Made by a program: the position numbers and the translations under genes
The notes under the pieces: generated by a model
Told to the model about the DNA's origin: nothing
The model's database searches: none
The model's input: the letters and a program-made list of their open reading frames with translations, nothing else
In this document: in pieces, positions 1 to 8,275 of the stretch
Position numbering within the stretch: the stretch's first letter is position 1
Layout: each line of letters opens with the position of its first letter
DNA from: Erythrobacter litoralis
GTDB lineage: Bacteria; Pseudomonadota; Alphaproteobacteria; Sphingomonadales; Sphingomonadaceae
Assembly: GCF_001719165.1 (NCBI RefSeq)
Contig: NZ_CP017057.1
Location: 744,001 to 808,000 of the forward strand
Length of the DNA stretch: 64,000 nt
Direction of reading: 5' to 3'

Positions 1-480
1 GGGCCGCACGATCGTGTATTGCAGCGCGCTGTGGAGGATGATCTGTTCCTGCCGGTCCTTGTCGGCATAGACCCGGCCAAGAAATGCGCGGTGGCCGAGC
101 CTCTCGACGGTGCTCATCGCATCCTTCGACCGGCCCGCGCCATATCCCGTCACCGCGACCAGCCGGCGCACGCGCGCATCGCTCATCGCTTCGACGAGGA
201 TTTCGGTGGTGGTCGAGAACAGCGTCTCCTTCTCCCACAGCATGGACACGCTTTCCGATATGCCGAGCGCATAGATCACCGCGCGCGCGCCCTTCAGCGC
301 ATGGGCGACATCCTCGCGGTCGGTCGCGTCGCCGGGGAATGGCTCGACGAGGCGCGTCCGTTCAAGGCTGTCGGCGCTGCGGGCGAAGGCGCGCACCGGG
401 ATTTCGCGCCGCGTGGCTTCTTTCAACGCCAGCTTGCCGATGCCCGAGGTCGCACCCATCACGAGGATCGGGGCGGTCAT
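1..480 (-). CDS. NAD(P)-binding NmrA-like / atypical SDR protein (partial, 3' end outside window)
   Basis: The reverse strand is open from an ATG at 480 to the window edge, giving the first 160 residues. The N terminus carries a Rossmann dinucleotide site (ILVMGATSGIGKLAL, about residues 5-19), followed by a beta-alpha pattern with GDATD near residue 52 and VIYALGIS near residue 70, as in NmrA-like or NAD(P)H-binding (NAD_binding_10) proteins. These usually act as NADPH-dependent reductases or redox-sensing regulators; the substrate cannot be told. It is divergent from the FKBP gene at 731, with 250 bp of shared upstream DNA. The C-terminal part lies beyond the window, so completeness is unknown. 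Confidence 0.8.
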   Translation of the reverse strand, partial: MTAPILVMGATSGIGKLALKEATRREIPVRAFARSADSLERTRLVEPFPGDATDREDVAHALKGARAVIYALGISESVSMLWEKETLFSTTTEILVEAMSDARVRRLVAVTGYGAGRSKDAMSTVERLGHRAFLGRVYADKDRQEQIILHSALQYTIVRP

Positions 481-730
481 GGGCGGGCTCCTTCGGTTGC
501 GGAGAACGCGGTTGCGGAAGAGGGGCGGCGGGTCTCATTCGATCCGATCATGCCTTCCCAACGTGCGAGCCCGCGCGAAGTGCCGAAAAGGCGGCGGGCG
601 GGCGATTTGACACTGGCGGCCTTGGTTGAGAGACTCGCGCGCGAAACGGAATGCCCCTGCGTGTGCGCGCGAACCCACCCGGCTTCGGGCTGCCGGACAA
701 CACGAAATTTCTCGAAAGGAATTGAATACA

Positions 731-1168
731 ATGGCAACCGCAAAGAACGGCGATACCGTCGCGATCGATTATGTCGTCAAGACCAAGGAAGGCCGAGTCG
801 TCGGCGGGACCGAGGGGCAGGGTCCGCAGACGCTCACGCTCGGCAATGACGAGATCTTCCCGCAGATCGAAAGCGCGCTGACGCAGATGGAAGTCGGCGC
901 CGAGGACACGGTTACGATCGATGCCGAACACGCTTTCGGCCCGCGCCGCGAGGAACTGATCGTCGAGATCCCGCGCGCGAACCTGCCGCCCGACGCCCAG
1001 CCGCAGCCGGGCATGACGCTTTCGGCGCAGCAGAACGACGGCCAGCCGATCCAGCTCGTCATCACCGACGTGAAGGAAGAATCGGTCACCGCCGACGGCA
1101 ACCACCCGCTTGCGGGCGAGGACCTCATTTTCGGCCTGACGCTGGTCGAGATCAAGCAGGCGGCCTGA
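731..1168 (+). CDS. FKBP-type peptidyl-prolyl isomerase, SlyD-like
   Basis: The 145-residue product is the SlyD type: an FKBP fold interrupted by an IF insert. It begins with the DTVAIDYVVKTKEGRVVGGT strand and has the family signature AEHAFGPRREELIVEIPR near residue 70, where SlyD proteins have A-YG-R. SlyD proteins catalyse cis-trans isomerisation of proline bonds and act as chaperones in the cytoplasm. The histidine-rich metal-binding tail of E. coli SlyD is missing. The ATG at 731 follows a GAAAGGA ribosome-binding site at 715-721; an in-frame start at 626 would lie in unrelated upstream sequence. It stands alone between divergent and co-directional neighbours. Confidence 0.88.
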   Translation: MATAKNGDTVAIDYVVKTKEGRVVGGTEGQGPQTLTLGNDEIFPQIESALTQMEVGAEDTVTIDAEHAFGPRREELIVEIPRANLPPDAQPQPGMTLSAQQNDGQPIQLVITDVKEESVTADGNHPLAGEDLIFGLTLVEIKQAA

Positions 1169-1259
1169 TCTGCGCAATTGATGCGCGATCGATGTCGCAC
1201 GGTGCCGGGAGGCGCGATTCTGCCTCCCGGCCCAATCACCGACGCGAAAGGGGTGCTTT

Positions 1260-2273
1260 CTGGCCTCCGCCAATTCCGATATCCACGCCGACCCCGCGGT
1301 CCGCGCCGAGATCCTCGATCGGGCCGGCATTGAACTCATCCCCCTGGGCGCGATCGGGTCCGCCGTGCGCGGCCTCGCTCTCGATACCGAACGGCCACCG
1401 AGCGAACCGGTGCGCGCCGCGCTCGAGCATGAAATGGCGGTGCGCGGCTTTCTCGTCTTCAGGAGCGAGCGCGAAATCGATCCCGAGGCGTTCCTTGCCG
1501 CGAGCTGCTGGTGGGGCGGGCGGCGGCTCCATTCGACCCACGGGGTCCATCCCGCGACGCCCGGCGGCAATCGCCACATCTTCCGCCTGTCGAACGACCG
1601 GCGCCACGGCATTCCCGGCGTCGGGCCGCAATGGCACAATGACGGCAGCTTCCTGCCCGAGACATTCTCCCATTCCGGCTACCACATCGTCCGCCCGGCC
1701 GAGCGCGGCGGCGGAACCCATTTCGCGCACCAGGGCGATGCGCATGACGCGCTCGATCCGGCCGAGCAGGAGCGCTGGGCGCGGCTGGTTTCGGTCAATT
1801 CCAATTCGGGCGTCCTCCACCCTCTCGTCCACACCCACCCGGTGACCGGGCGGCGCTGCGTCTGGCTCCATCTCGGCATGACGGGCGCCGTGATCGAGCG
1901 GCGCGCCGATGGCGAAGGGCTGCGGCTGTTGGACGAGCGCGAACTGGGCGATCTGTGCCGGCGTTACAACGCGCTGCTGAATGACGGGTTCGATCGCGGC
2001 TATGCGCTTGCCTTTGAATACGAGGCGAATGACTGCGTCTTCATCGACAATCTCGCGGTCGCCCATCGCGCCGCGCCCCAGGCCCATGCCTCGGTTGAGG
2101 AACAAGGGCTGAGGATCATGCATCGCTCCACCGTGCAGGGCATCCACCCGCTGAGCGTTTCGGGGCTTCCCTCGCATCTCGACATGCACGCACCAAGCCC
2201 GCTTGGCGAAGGCGTGTGGCAGGGCGGGGGGATCGGCTTTCGCTGGGACGCCCATGCGCCCATGCAGAACTAG
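1260..2273 (+). CDS. TauD/TfdA-family Fe(II)/2-oxoglutarate dioxygenase-like protein, possible CTG start
   Basis: The product resembles TauD/TfdA dioxygenases, which hydroxylate small organic acids using Fe(II), O2 and 2-oxoglutarate. The iron facial triad is visible as HND (in QWHNDGSF) and the distal His in DNLAVAHR, followed by an Arg (MHRSTVQG) of the type that binds 2-oxoglutarate. The start is uncertain. The frame has no ATG, GTG or TTG before the GTG at 1365, yet the preceding 35 codons read like a family N terminus (DPAVRAEILDRAGIELIPLG). A GAAAGGGG site at 1246-1253 sits 6 nt upstream of CTG 1260, so CTG is proposed, giving 337 residues; from 1365 it would be 302. The end overlaps the convergent small gene by 4 bp. 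Confidence 0.8.
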   Translation: MASANSDIHADPAVRAEILDRAGIELIPLGAIGSAVRGLALDTERPPSEPVRAALEHEMAVRGFLVFRSEREIDPEAFLAASCWWGGRRLHSTHGVHPATPGGNRHIFRLSNDRRHGIPGVGPQWHNDGSFLPETFSHSGYHIVRPAERGGGTHFAHQGDAHDALDPAEQERWARLVSVNSNSGVLHPLVHTHPVTGRRCVWLHLGMTGAVIERRADGEGLRLLDERELGDLCRRYNALLNDGFDRGYALAFEYEANDCVFIDNLAVAHRAAPQAHASVEEQGLRIMHRSTVQGIHPLSVSGLPSHLDMHAPSPLGEGVWQGGGIGFRWDAHAPMQN

Positions 2274-2410
2274 GGCGCGATCCACAGCCGCAGCAGCCAC
2301 GCGACCGCGCCCAGGACCGCGACGCTTGCGCCCCAGATGAGAACCAGCCAGCCCAGCCGCTGCCAAAGCGGCCTGTCATCGGCCTCTATGTCCTCGGGCC
2401 GTTCACCCAT
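2270..2410 (-). CDS. small single-span membrane protein of the cytochrome bd operon (DUF2474-like)
   Basis: This 46-residue ORF is easily missed. It has a polar acidic N terminus (MGERPEDIEADDRPLW), one hydrophobic segment of about 22 residues (LGWLVLIWGASVAVLGAVAWLL) and a short RLWIAP tail. Its ATG overlaps the cydB stop by one base (TGATG), the layout of the small DUF2474/CydX/CydP-type subunits that follow cydB and stabilise the haem-bearing complex. The family call rests on size, topology and position, not on a profile search. It converges with the dioxygenase gene, overlapping its last 4 bp. Confidence 0.75.
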   Translation of the reverse strand: MGERPEDIEADDRPLWQRLGWLVLIWGASVAVLGAVAWLLRLWIAP

Positions 2411-3417
2411 CAGTGGTATCCTTCATCCCCGACCTTGCCGCGAAACACCCAATAGGCCCAGGCGGTGTAGCCGATGATGAGCGGCATGGTGATGACCGTG
2501 CCGACCAGCATGAAGAGCTGGCTCGAATAGGGCGCGGCTGCGTCCCAGATGGTGAGCGATGGCGGGGCGACGTTGGGCCACAGCGTGACCCCGACGCCCG
2601 CCATGCCGAACAGGAACAGCGCGAGCGACAGCCAGAACGGCTTGGAATGGCGATCGGCCGACAGCGCCCGCCACAGCATCACCGCCACCGCCCCGGTCAT
2701 CAGCGGGACCGGCCAGACGTAATAGATTTCCGGCGCGGTCAGCCAGCGGGTCGCATATTCCTCGTTCAGGAAGACGTTGGCGATGCTGACCGCGCCCATC
2801 AGCACGATCGTCGCCGCCGCCGCCCATTTGGCGAGCCTGCGCGCATGGTCCTGTCCCGCGTCGTCCAGTTTCCACACCAGCCAGGTCGCGCCCAGCAGGG
2901 CATAGCCCGCCAGCGTGCCGAGCCCGGTCAGGATCGTGTAGGGCGTGAGCCAGTCGAACGGCCCGCCGGCATAGGCACGGCCCTCGATCTCGATCCCCTG
3001 CAACAACGCGCCCAGCGTCATGCCCTGCGCCAGAGCCGCGACGATGCTGCCGCCGGTGAAGGCCGCGTCCCAGTAACGCCGGTGTCCGGGATCGCGCCAG
3101 CGATATTCGAACGCGACCCCGCGAAAGACGAGGCCCAGCAGCATCGCGATGATGAGCGGATAGGTCGCGGGCAATATCACCGCATAGGCCAGCGGAAACG
3201 CAGCGAACAGGCCGCCGCCGCCCAGCACCAGCCAGGTCTCGTTTCCGTCCCAGACCGGCGCGATCGAATTCATCGCCCGGTCGCGCTCGCGCCCGGCCTC
3301 GAAGAACTTGAACAGGATGCCGATGCCCAGGTCGAACCCGTCCATCACGACATAGGCGAACACGGCGAAGGCGATGATGAACGCCCAGACGGTGGTGAGA
3401 TCGACGCTGTAGGTCAT
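2410..3417 (-). CDS. cydB: cytochrome bd-type quinol oxidase subunit II
   Basis: The 335-residue polytopic protein has the conserved CydB N-terminal signatures VMDGFDLGIG near residue 26 and WDGNETWLV near residue 56, then about nine hydrophobic segments. With CydA it forms a quinol:O2 oxidoreductase in the inner membrane that needs no cytochrome c, tolerates low oxygen and often resists cyanide and nitrosative stress. Its ATG overlaps the cydA stop by 4 bp (ATGA), so translation is probably coupled. The small DUF2474-like gene follows with a one-base overlap. Confidence 0.96.
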   Translation of the reverse strand: MTYSVDLTTVWAFIIAFAVFAYVVMDGFDLGIGILFKFFEAGRERDRAMNSIAPVWDGNETWLVLGGGGLFAAFPLAYAVILPATYPLIIAMLLGLVFRGVAFEYRWRDPGHRRYWDAAFTGGSIVAALAQGMTLGALLQGIEIEGRAYAGGPFDWLTPYTILTGLGTLAGYALLGATWLVWKLDDAGQDHARRLAKWAAAATIVLMGAVSIANVFLNEEYATRWLTAPEIYYVWPVPLMTGAVAVMLWRALSADRHSKPFWLSLALFLFGMAGVGVTLWPNVAPPSLTIWDAAAPYSSQLFMLVGTVITMPLIIGYTAWAYWVFRGKVGDEGYH

Positions 3418-4889
3418 TCGGCCGGCTCCGCCAGCACGCCGACCTGCCCGTTATCGCCCTGATTGTGCGACAGGCCAGGCGCGATACCCGCGGTGCGGAT
3501 CGGGCCGCGGTCGCCGCGCTTGACCCCGGTTTCGCCGCTATGGGGCGGCTTGCCCATCAGTTTGAGGATGTACCACACGCCCGCGCCGAACACGGTGAAA
3601 TAGATCACGACGAAGGCGACGAGCGAGGCGCCGACCGCGCTCGCCGAAAGCGGGCTTGCCGCATCGGCGGTGCGCAGCGCGCCGTAGACGACATAGGGCT
3701 GGCGCCCGACCTCGGTCGTGATCCACCCGGCCAGCACGGCAGCAAGACCCGAAGGCGACATGACGACGGCGGCGCGGTGCAGCCACGCCCAGTCGTAGAG
3801 CTTGCCGCGCCAGCGCGCGACGAGGCTCCAGAGCCCCACGCCCAGCATCGCAAAGCCGAGTGCGACCATGATCCGGAACGACCAGAACACGATGGCGGTG
3901 GGCGGCTGTTCGTCATCGGGGATCGTGTCGAGCCCGGCCATGGGCGCATCGAGATCGTGCTTGAGGATCAGGCTCGAAAGCTTGGGGATGCCGACCGCGT
4001 AATCGAGCCGCTGCTCCTCGTCATTGGGAATGCCGAACAGGTAGAGCGGCGCGCCGTCGGGATAGGAATTGTAATGCCCCTCCATCGCCATGACCTTCTG
4101 CGGCTGGTGTTCGAGCGTGTTGAGCCCGTGATAATCGCCCGCGACGATCTGCACCGGCACGACGAGCGCGGCCATCCACATCGCCATCGAGAACATCTTG
4201 CGCGCATGCATGTTGGGCTCGCCGGCGATGCCCCTGCGCCGGTCGGCCCGCTCGCGCAGCAGGTGGAACGCGCCGACCCCGCCGACGATGAAGGCGGTCG
4301 TGAGATAGGCCGCGAGCACGGTGTGGACGAGGCGATAGGGAAAGGAGGGGTTGAAGATGATGTCGATCCAGCTTCCGGCGGGCAGCATCTGCCCGTTCGC
4401 GCCGATCTCGAACCCGGTGGGCGTCTGCATCCAGCTGTTGACCGAGAGGATCCAGAAGGCCGAAAGGAACGTGCCGCCAGCGACCATGCAGGTCGCGGCG
4501 AAATGGAGCTTTTTCCCGACGCGGTTCATCCCGAACAGCATGACGCCGAGGAACCCCGCCTCGAGGAAGAAGGCGGTCAGCACCTCGTAGGCCATCAGCG
4601 GGCCGATCACGGGTCCTGCGATGTCGGAATAGACCGACCAGTTGGTGCCGAACTGGTAGCTCATCACGATGCCCGAGACGACGCCCATGGCAAAGCTGAT
4701 CGCGAAGATCTTCAGCCAGAACTTGTAGAGGTCCATGTAGAGCGCCTTGCCTGTCTTGAGCCACAGCCCTTCGAGCACGGCGAGGTAGCTCGCCAGCCCG
4801 ATCGTGAAGGCGGGGAAGAAGAAGTGGAAGCTCACCGTGAAGGCGAACTGGATGCGGGCGAGCAGAAGCGCGTCGGCTTGTTCAAACAT
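3414..4889 (-). CDS. cydA: cytochrome bd-type quinol oxidase subunit I, short Q-loop (CioA-like)
   Basis: The 491-residue product has the CydA N terminus with an axial haem-ligand His near residue 22 (FTVSFHFFFP), the haem/quinol region GIVMSYQFGTNWS near residue 75, and the Q-loop stretch GDYHGLNTLEHQPQKVMAME near residue 255. The GRQPW signature of E. coli reads GRQPYVVYG here. The Q-loop lacks the long insert of E. coli CydA, placing it with the CioAB-like group, many of which are cyanide-insensitive. The C-terminal 40 residues are polar and cytoplasmic. It is the first gene of cydA-cydB-DUF2474. No Fnr-type box was recognised in the 157 bp upstream. Confidence 0.95.
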   Translation of the reverse strand: MFEQADALLLARIQFAFTVSFHFFFPAFTIGLASYLAVLEGLWLKTGKALYMDLYKFWLKIFAISFAMGVVSGIVMSYQFGTNWSVYSDIAGPVIGPLMAYEVLTAFFLEAGFLGVMLFGMNRVGKKLHFAATCMVAGGTFLSAFWILSVNSWMQTPTGFEIGANGQMLPAGSWIDIIFNPSFPYRLVHTVLAAYLTTAFIVGGVGAFHLLRERADRRRGIAGEPNMHARKMFSMAMWMAALVVPVQIVAGDYHGLNTLEHQPQKVMAMEGHYNSYPDGAPLYLFGIPNDEEQRLDYAVGIPKLSSLILKHDLDAPMAGLDTIPDDEQPPTAIVFWSFRIMVALGFAMLGVGLWSLVARWRGKLYDWAWLHRAAVVMSPSGLAAVLAGWITTEVGRQPYVVYGALRTADAASPLSASAVGASLVAFVVIYFTVFGAGVWYILKLMGKPPHSGETGVKRGDRGPIRTAGIAPGLSHNQGDNGQVGVLAEPAE

Positions 4890-5045
4890 TCTCGGTCCTC
4901 GTTGACGGCAGACGAATGGCGAAAGCCGTTTTCAATCCCGTGACGTTCACAGTCCGGTGCAGGCACGATCGTGGGCGCCATGCGGTTTCACGCGGGGAAC
5001 GGCCTTTCGGGTCGGTCCGTTCCCCGCGCCGGTCCGGCATCCGGG

Positions 5046-5675
5046 TCAATTCACGTGGGTCGTTCTGAGATAGGGCTTGATGGTGGTGAAGCCCTGCGGG
5101 AAAAGCCTGCGCGCTTCCTCGTCGCCGATCGAGGGCGGGATGATGACCTCGCCGCCCGGCGTCCAGTTGGCCGGAGTCGCGATCCGCGCCCGGTCGCCGA
5201 GCTGAAGGCTGTCGATCACGCGCAAGATCTCGTCGAAATTGCGCCCCACGCTCATCGGATAGGTCATTGTCAGGCGGATCTTCATGTCGGGATCGATGAT
5301 GAAGACCGAGCGCACCGCAGCCGTTTCGCTCTGGCCAGGATGGATCATGTCATAGCTGCGCGCGATGGTCAGATCCGGGTCGGCGACGATCGGGAATTGC
5401 AGGCTGACCCCTTGCGTCTCGTCGACATCGCAGATCCAGGCGCGGTGCTCTTCGACCGTGTCGGTGGACAGGCCGAGCGGTTTGACATTGCGCCTTTCGA
5501 ATTCCCCGGCGAGCCGGGCGGTCATGCCCATCTCGGTGGTGCACACAGGGGTGAAATCCGCCGGGTGGCTGAAGAAGAAGACCCAGCTGCCCTTTGCCCA
5601 TTCGTGCAGCGTGATCGGGCCGGCAGTGGTGTCGACCGTGAAATCGGGGGCGGTATCGCCGATATGCAAACTCAT
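5046..5675 (-). CDS. 1-Cys peroxiredoxin (Prx6/AhpC-TSA family)
   Basis: The 209-residue protein reduces hydrogen peroxide and organic hydroperoxides. The peroxidatic cysteine is C45 in HPADFTPVCTTE. The long C-terminal part (YPMSVGRNFDEILRVIDSLQ, then NWTPGGEVIIPPSI) is typical of the Prx6 group, which lacks a resolving cysteine. The ATG at 5675 is preceded by GGAGCCAATCACC; the longer reading to 5747 has no ribosome-binding site. A 7-bp inverted repeat lies 61-85 bp upstream and may be its operator. The gene is monocistronic as far as can be seen. Confidence 0.93.
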   Translation of the reverse strand: MSLHIGDTAPDFTVDTTAGPITLHEWAKGSWVFFFSHPADFTPVCTTEMGMTARLAGEFERRNVKPLGLSTDTVEEHRAWICDVDETQGVSLQFPIVADPDLTIARSYDMIHPGQSETAAVRSVFIIDPDMKIRLTMTYPMSVGRNFDEILRVIDSLQLGDRARIATPANWTPGGEVIIPPSIGDEEARRLFPQGFTTIKPYLRTTHVN

Positions 5676-5735
5676 GGTGATTGGCTCCTTTTCGTGGAGG
5701 CTCTTTCGTAGCGCGGCTGCCGTGCAGACGCCAAT

Positions 5736-5760
5736 TCGATTACACAATTAGCATAATCGA
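5736..5760 (-). promoter_or_regulatory. inverted repeat upstream of the peroxiredoxin gene, candidate operator
   Basis: TCGATTA at 5736-5742 and TAATCGA at 5754-5760 form a perfect 7-bp inverted repeat with an 11-base spacer, in an AT-rich patch of otherwise GC-rich DNA. The geometry (T-N11-A type dyad) suits a LysR-type regulator such as OxyR, but the sequence does not spell the E. coli OxyR consensus, so the regulator is a guess. Confidence 0.4.
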
Positions 5761-5874
5761 TTTTATTCGCCATGGAATTTTGGGCAATAGCCGATGCGAA
5801 TCGCGCAAATCGTCCCTATCGATTGCAGGAGGTTGCAAGTCAGATGGCTGGACTGCATCGCTCCCTCGATGCAA

Positions 5875-5908
5875 GAGGCGCCGCCCGCATTCATGCGAGC
5901 GGCGCCTC
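5875..5908 (-). terminator. strong hairpin 3' of the beta-barrel gene
   Basis: GAGGCGCCGC at 5875-5884 pairs perfectly with GCGGCGCCTC at 5899-5908. The hairpin lies 59 bp after the stop of the beta-barrel gene at 5967. No T-run follows on either strand, so it may be a Rho-assisted or mRNA-stabilising 3' structure rather than a classical intrinsic terminator. Confidence 0.45.
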
Positions 5909-5966
5909 AAGGTGCCTCACGGCCCGGTGCGCCAATGGCTGGAAGGCGCGCCGGACCGCAGGGAGA

Positions 5967-6965
5967 TCAGAACGAGAAGCCGGCGGTCAGCTTGTAGAAG
6001 TCGCCGTCATTGCCGTCCTCGATATCCGCGCCCGCGGTGAAGCGAGCGAAGAAGCCGTTGCTGGTCGAGAATTGCACATACGGTCCAAGCCACTGATACG
6101 CGACCGCGGTCGACCCGCCGGGGAAGGTGTTCCGGGTGTTGCTAAGGAGCTCGTAATGCGCGCCGGCCGAGAAATTGTCGCTGAACTTGTACCCGGCATT
6201 GATCCAGGTGTGCAGGAAGTCGAGCGCGGCATCATCGTTGCGATTGCGCAGGGCCGCGTAATAGCCGCCGTAGAATTCCGCTTCGAACGTGTCGTCGGAA
6301 TAGTTCATGGTCAGGCTGGGGACGATACCGTCGGCGAAATTGCCGCCGGTCCCGGTCGGGACGTCGTTCGCATCCAGCACGCCGCCCGAGAGAAGGGCGC
6401 CGTTGGTGAGGCCGATCTGCGGCTTGATCACGAGGTTGCCGGTGTAGATCGCCGCGCCCACGCCGAATTCGGTCCACAGGTCGCTGCCGAGGCCGGTGCC
6501 GAAGGCGTCAGTGGTCCAGATGATGCCGTAAAAGCTGAAATCGACATTGTCGCTGACCGGGATCAGGCCGTTGAAGGCCGGGTAGAAGCCGAAGAAGGCA
6601 TCTTGGTTCAGCGTGACGGTGAAGCTTTCCGAACGGCCGCCCGTCTCGCCCTGCGCAGCAGCGGCAGCAGCAGCGGTCACGGCGATCTCGCTCGAGGCGG
6701 GAGCGGCCGCCGATGCGGAGGTCAGTGCGAAATCGGCGACGCTGAGCGTGCCGGCAGCAGTGTTGGGAGCCGAGATCGTCTCGCTGCCCGCATCGGCGCT
6801 GGGCGCGATCGCTTCGAGTGTTTCGGCAAGCTCGAGCGTGGATTCGTCGATCGCAATGGCTGAGGCCGCCGAGCTGACGGCGAGCGAATCTTCCTGGGCG
6901 ATTGCCGGCGCGGACGCCGCCGCGATCGCGAGGACGAGCGGCGCGTGGATATACCTGGTCTTCAT
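5967..6965 (-). CDS. outer-membrane beta-barrel protein, unknown function
   Basis: The 332-residue product has a clear Sec signal peptide (cleavage after APAIA near residue 23). A low-complexity Ala/Ser-rich stretch runs from about residue 25 to 110, followed by alternating amphipathic strands and a terminal aromatic (KLTAGFSF), as expected for a porin-like barrel inserted by the BAM complex. The barrel half contains repeated strand motifs such as FSFYGIIWTTD and EAEFYGGYYAAL. I do not recognise the family with certainty; sphingomonad genomes hold many such proteins. The ATG at 6965 has an AAGGAG site at 6975-6980 that lies inside a leader hairpin. Confidence 0.8.
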   Translation of the reverse strand: MKTRYIHAPLVLAIAAASAPAIAQEDSLAVSSAASAIAIDESTLELAETLEAIAPSADAGSETISAPNTAAGTLSVADFALTSASAAAPASSEIAVTAAAAAAAQGETGGRSESFTVTLNQDAFFGFYPAFNGLIPVSDNVDFSFYGIIWTTDAFGTGLGSDLWTEFGVGAAIYTGNLVIKPQIGLTNGALLSGGVLDANDVPTGTGGNFADGIVPSLTMNYSDDTFEAEFYGGYYAALRNRNDDAALDFLHTWINAGYKFSDNFSAGAHYELLSNTRNTFPGGSTAVAYQWLGPYVQFSTSNGFFARFTAGADIEDGNDGDFYKLTAGFSF

Positions 6966-6967
6966 GT

Positions 6968-7001
6968 GGAACGCTCCTTCTAGAGAGGTTTGGTGCGTTC
7001 C
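6968..7001 (-). promoter_or_regulatory. leader hairpin that could mask the beta-barrel ribosome-binding site
   Basis: GGAACGC (6968-6974) and GCGTTCC (6995-7001) are a perfect 7-bp inverted repeat flanking a 20-base loop. In the leftward mRNA the loop includes AAGGAG, the likely ribosome-binding site, and the loop itself can pair further (CTCTAGAAG region). Such a structure just before the start codon could modulate translation, but it is a sequence-only suggestion. Confidence 0.35.
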
Positions 7002-7081
7002 GCCTGCGATTCCTGAATGCCGGGCCTCTGTTCGAGGCGGGCCCGTGCATGTCGTCCAACATGTCTAATTCTTGACACCGG

Positions 7082-7104
7082 ACTCGCAAGCGCCTTGTGC
7101 GAGT
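7082..7104. repeat. 7-bp inverted repeat in the gap between alcohol dehydrogenase and beta-barrel genes
   Basis: ACTCGCA (7082-7088) and TGCGAGT (7098-7104) are a perfect inverted repeat with a 9-base spacer, about 120 bp upstream of the beta-barrel start and about 100 bp beyond the alcohol dehydrogenase... start-side neighbour's stop. It may be an operator for the beta-barrel promoter or a weak 3' hairpin; there is no T-run. Confidence 0.3.
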
Positions 7105-7204
7105 GACTATCAGAAATCATATGTTGCGTTGCACAAAGGCAACACGCAGTTTTACTGCGCAAATTGTCCGGACGGCTCCAAGAAAATGGCGCGTTCGCGT
7201 TCGG

Positions 7205-8275
7205 TCAGGCGGCGCGCAGGCTCTCCATGTCGATCACGAAGCGATATTTCACGTCGCTCGCCTCCATCCGGTCATAGGCCTCGGCGATGTCCTGCATCGC
7301 GATCACCTCGATATCGGGCAGGATGTTCTTCTCGGCGCAGAAATCGAGCATCTCCTGCGTCTCGGCGAGCCCGCCGATCCCGCTTCCCGTCAGCACCTTG
7401 CGGCCCAGCAGCAGGGCGCTGTGCAATTCGGGCATCATGTCGATCATCCCGACCAGCACCTGCACCCCGTCCACCCGCAGCAAATGAAGATAGGGCGTGA
7501 CGTCATGGCGCACGGGAATCGTGTTGAGCACGAGGTCGAAATAGCCCGATTTCGCCTTCATCGCGGTCTTGTCCGTGGTGTTGAGAAACGCGTGCGCGCC
7601 CAGCTTCTCGGCATCGTCCCGCTTGCTCTCGCTGCGGGAAAGCACGGTGACTTCGGCGCCCATCGCCGCGGCAAGCTTCACGCCCATGTGGCCGAGCCCG
7701 CCGAGCCCCGCGACCGCGACACGGCTCCCCGGGCCGACTTTCCAGGTGCGCAAGGGACTGTAGCTCGTGATCCCGGCGCACAGCAGCGGCGCGGCTTCGG
7801 CCATGGGCAGCGCGTCGGGAACCTTGAGCACGAATTCCTCGCGCGCGACGATGCGTTCGGAATAGCCGCCATAGGTGGGCGTTCCGTCGCGCCGGTCGAT
7901 GCCGTTATAGGTCCCGGTCATCCCTCCATCGAGGCAGTATTGCTCGAGATCGGCCTCGCAATGGCGGCATTCCATGCACGAATCGACCATGCATCCGATC
8001 GCGACCCGGTCGCCGACTCCGTGCCTCGTGACCGCCTCGCCGATGGCTGCGACCGTGCCGACGATCTCGTGGCCCGGCACGATCGGATAGGTCGTGCGGC
8101 CCCAGTCGTTGCGCGCCGAATGGAGATCGGAATGGCAGATGCCGCAATGGCTGATGTCTATCAGCACGTCGTCTGCGCGCAGGCCCCTGCGGGTGATCTC
8201 CATCGGTCCCACCCCGCTGTCGGGTGCGCTCGCGCCATAGGCCTTCGTCGGATATTCGTTCGTCTGCGTTGCCAT
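7205..8275 (-). CDS. zinc-dependent alcohol dehydrogenase, cinnamyl-alcohol/YahK type, NADP-dependent
   Basis: The 356-residue medium-chain dehydrogenase has catalytic zinc ligands in CGICHSDLH (near residue 42) and GHEIVG (near 69), and a structural zinc lobe CMECRHCEADLEQYC near 100-114. The Rossmann motif is GLGGLGHMG near 188. The overall pattern is that of the cinnamyl alcohol dehydrogenase/YahK group, which reduces a wide range of aldehydes with NADPH. An AGGGAAA site precedes the ATG at 8275. The upstream SDR gene is on the same strand but separated by 105 bp of hairpin-rich DNA, so co-transcription is uncertain. Confidence 0.93.
   Translation of the reverse strand: MATQTNEYPTKAYGASAPDSGVGPMEITRRGLRADDVLIDISHCGICHSDLHSARNDWGRTTYPIVPGHEIVGTVAAIGEAVTRHGVGDRVAIGCMVDSCMECRHCEADLEQYCLDGGMTGTYNGIDRRDGTPTYGGYSERIVAREEFVLKVPDALPMAEAAPLLCAGITSYSPLRTWKVGPGSRVAVAGLGGLGHMGVKLAAAMGAEVTVLSRSESKRDDAEKLGAHAFLNTTDKTAMKAKSGYFDLVLNTIPVRHDVTPYLHLLRVDGVQVLVGMIDMMPELHSALLLGRKVLTGSGIGGLAETQEMLDFCAEKNILPDIEVIAMQDIAEAYDRMEASDVKYRFVIDMESLRAA

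Noticed and set aside
3465..4943. 492-codon forward frame opposite cydA, and similar long antisense frames such as 7097-9295, 20067-21674, 30497-32443 and 57297-59453
   Set aside because: High-GC codon bias leaves the opposite strand open. The translations are rich in Arg, His and Asp without any domain, while the opposing frames have clear family motifs.
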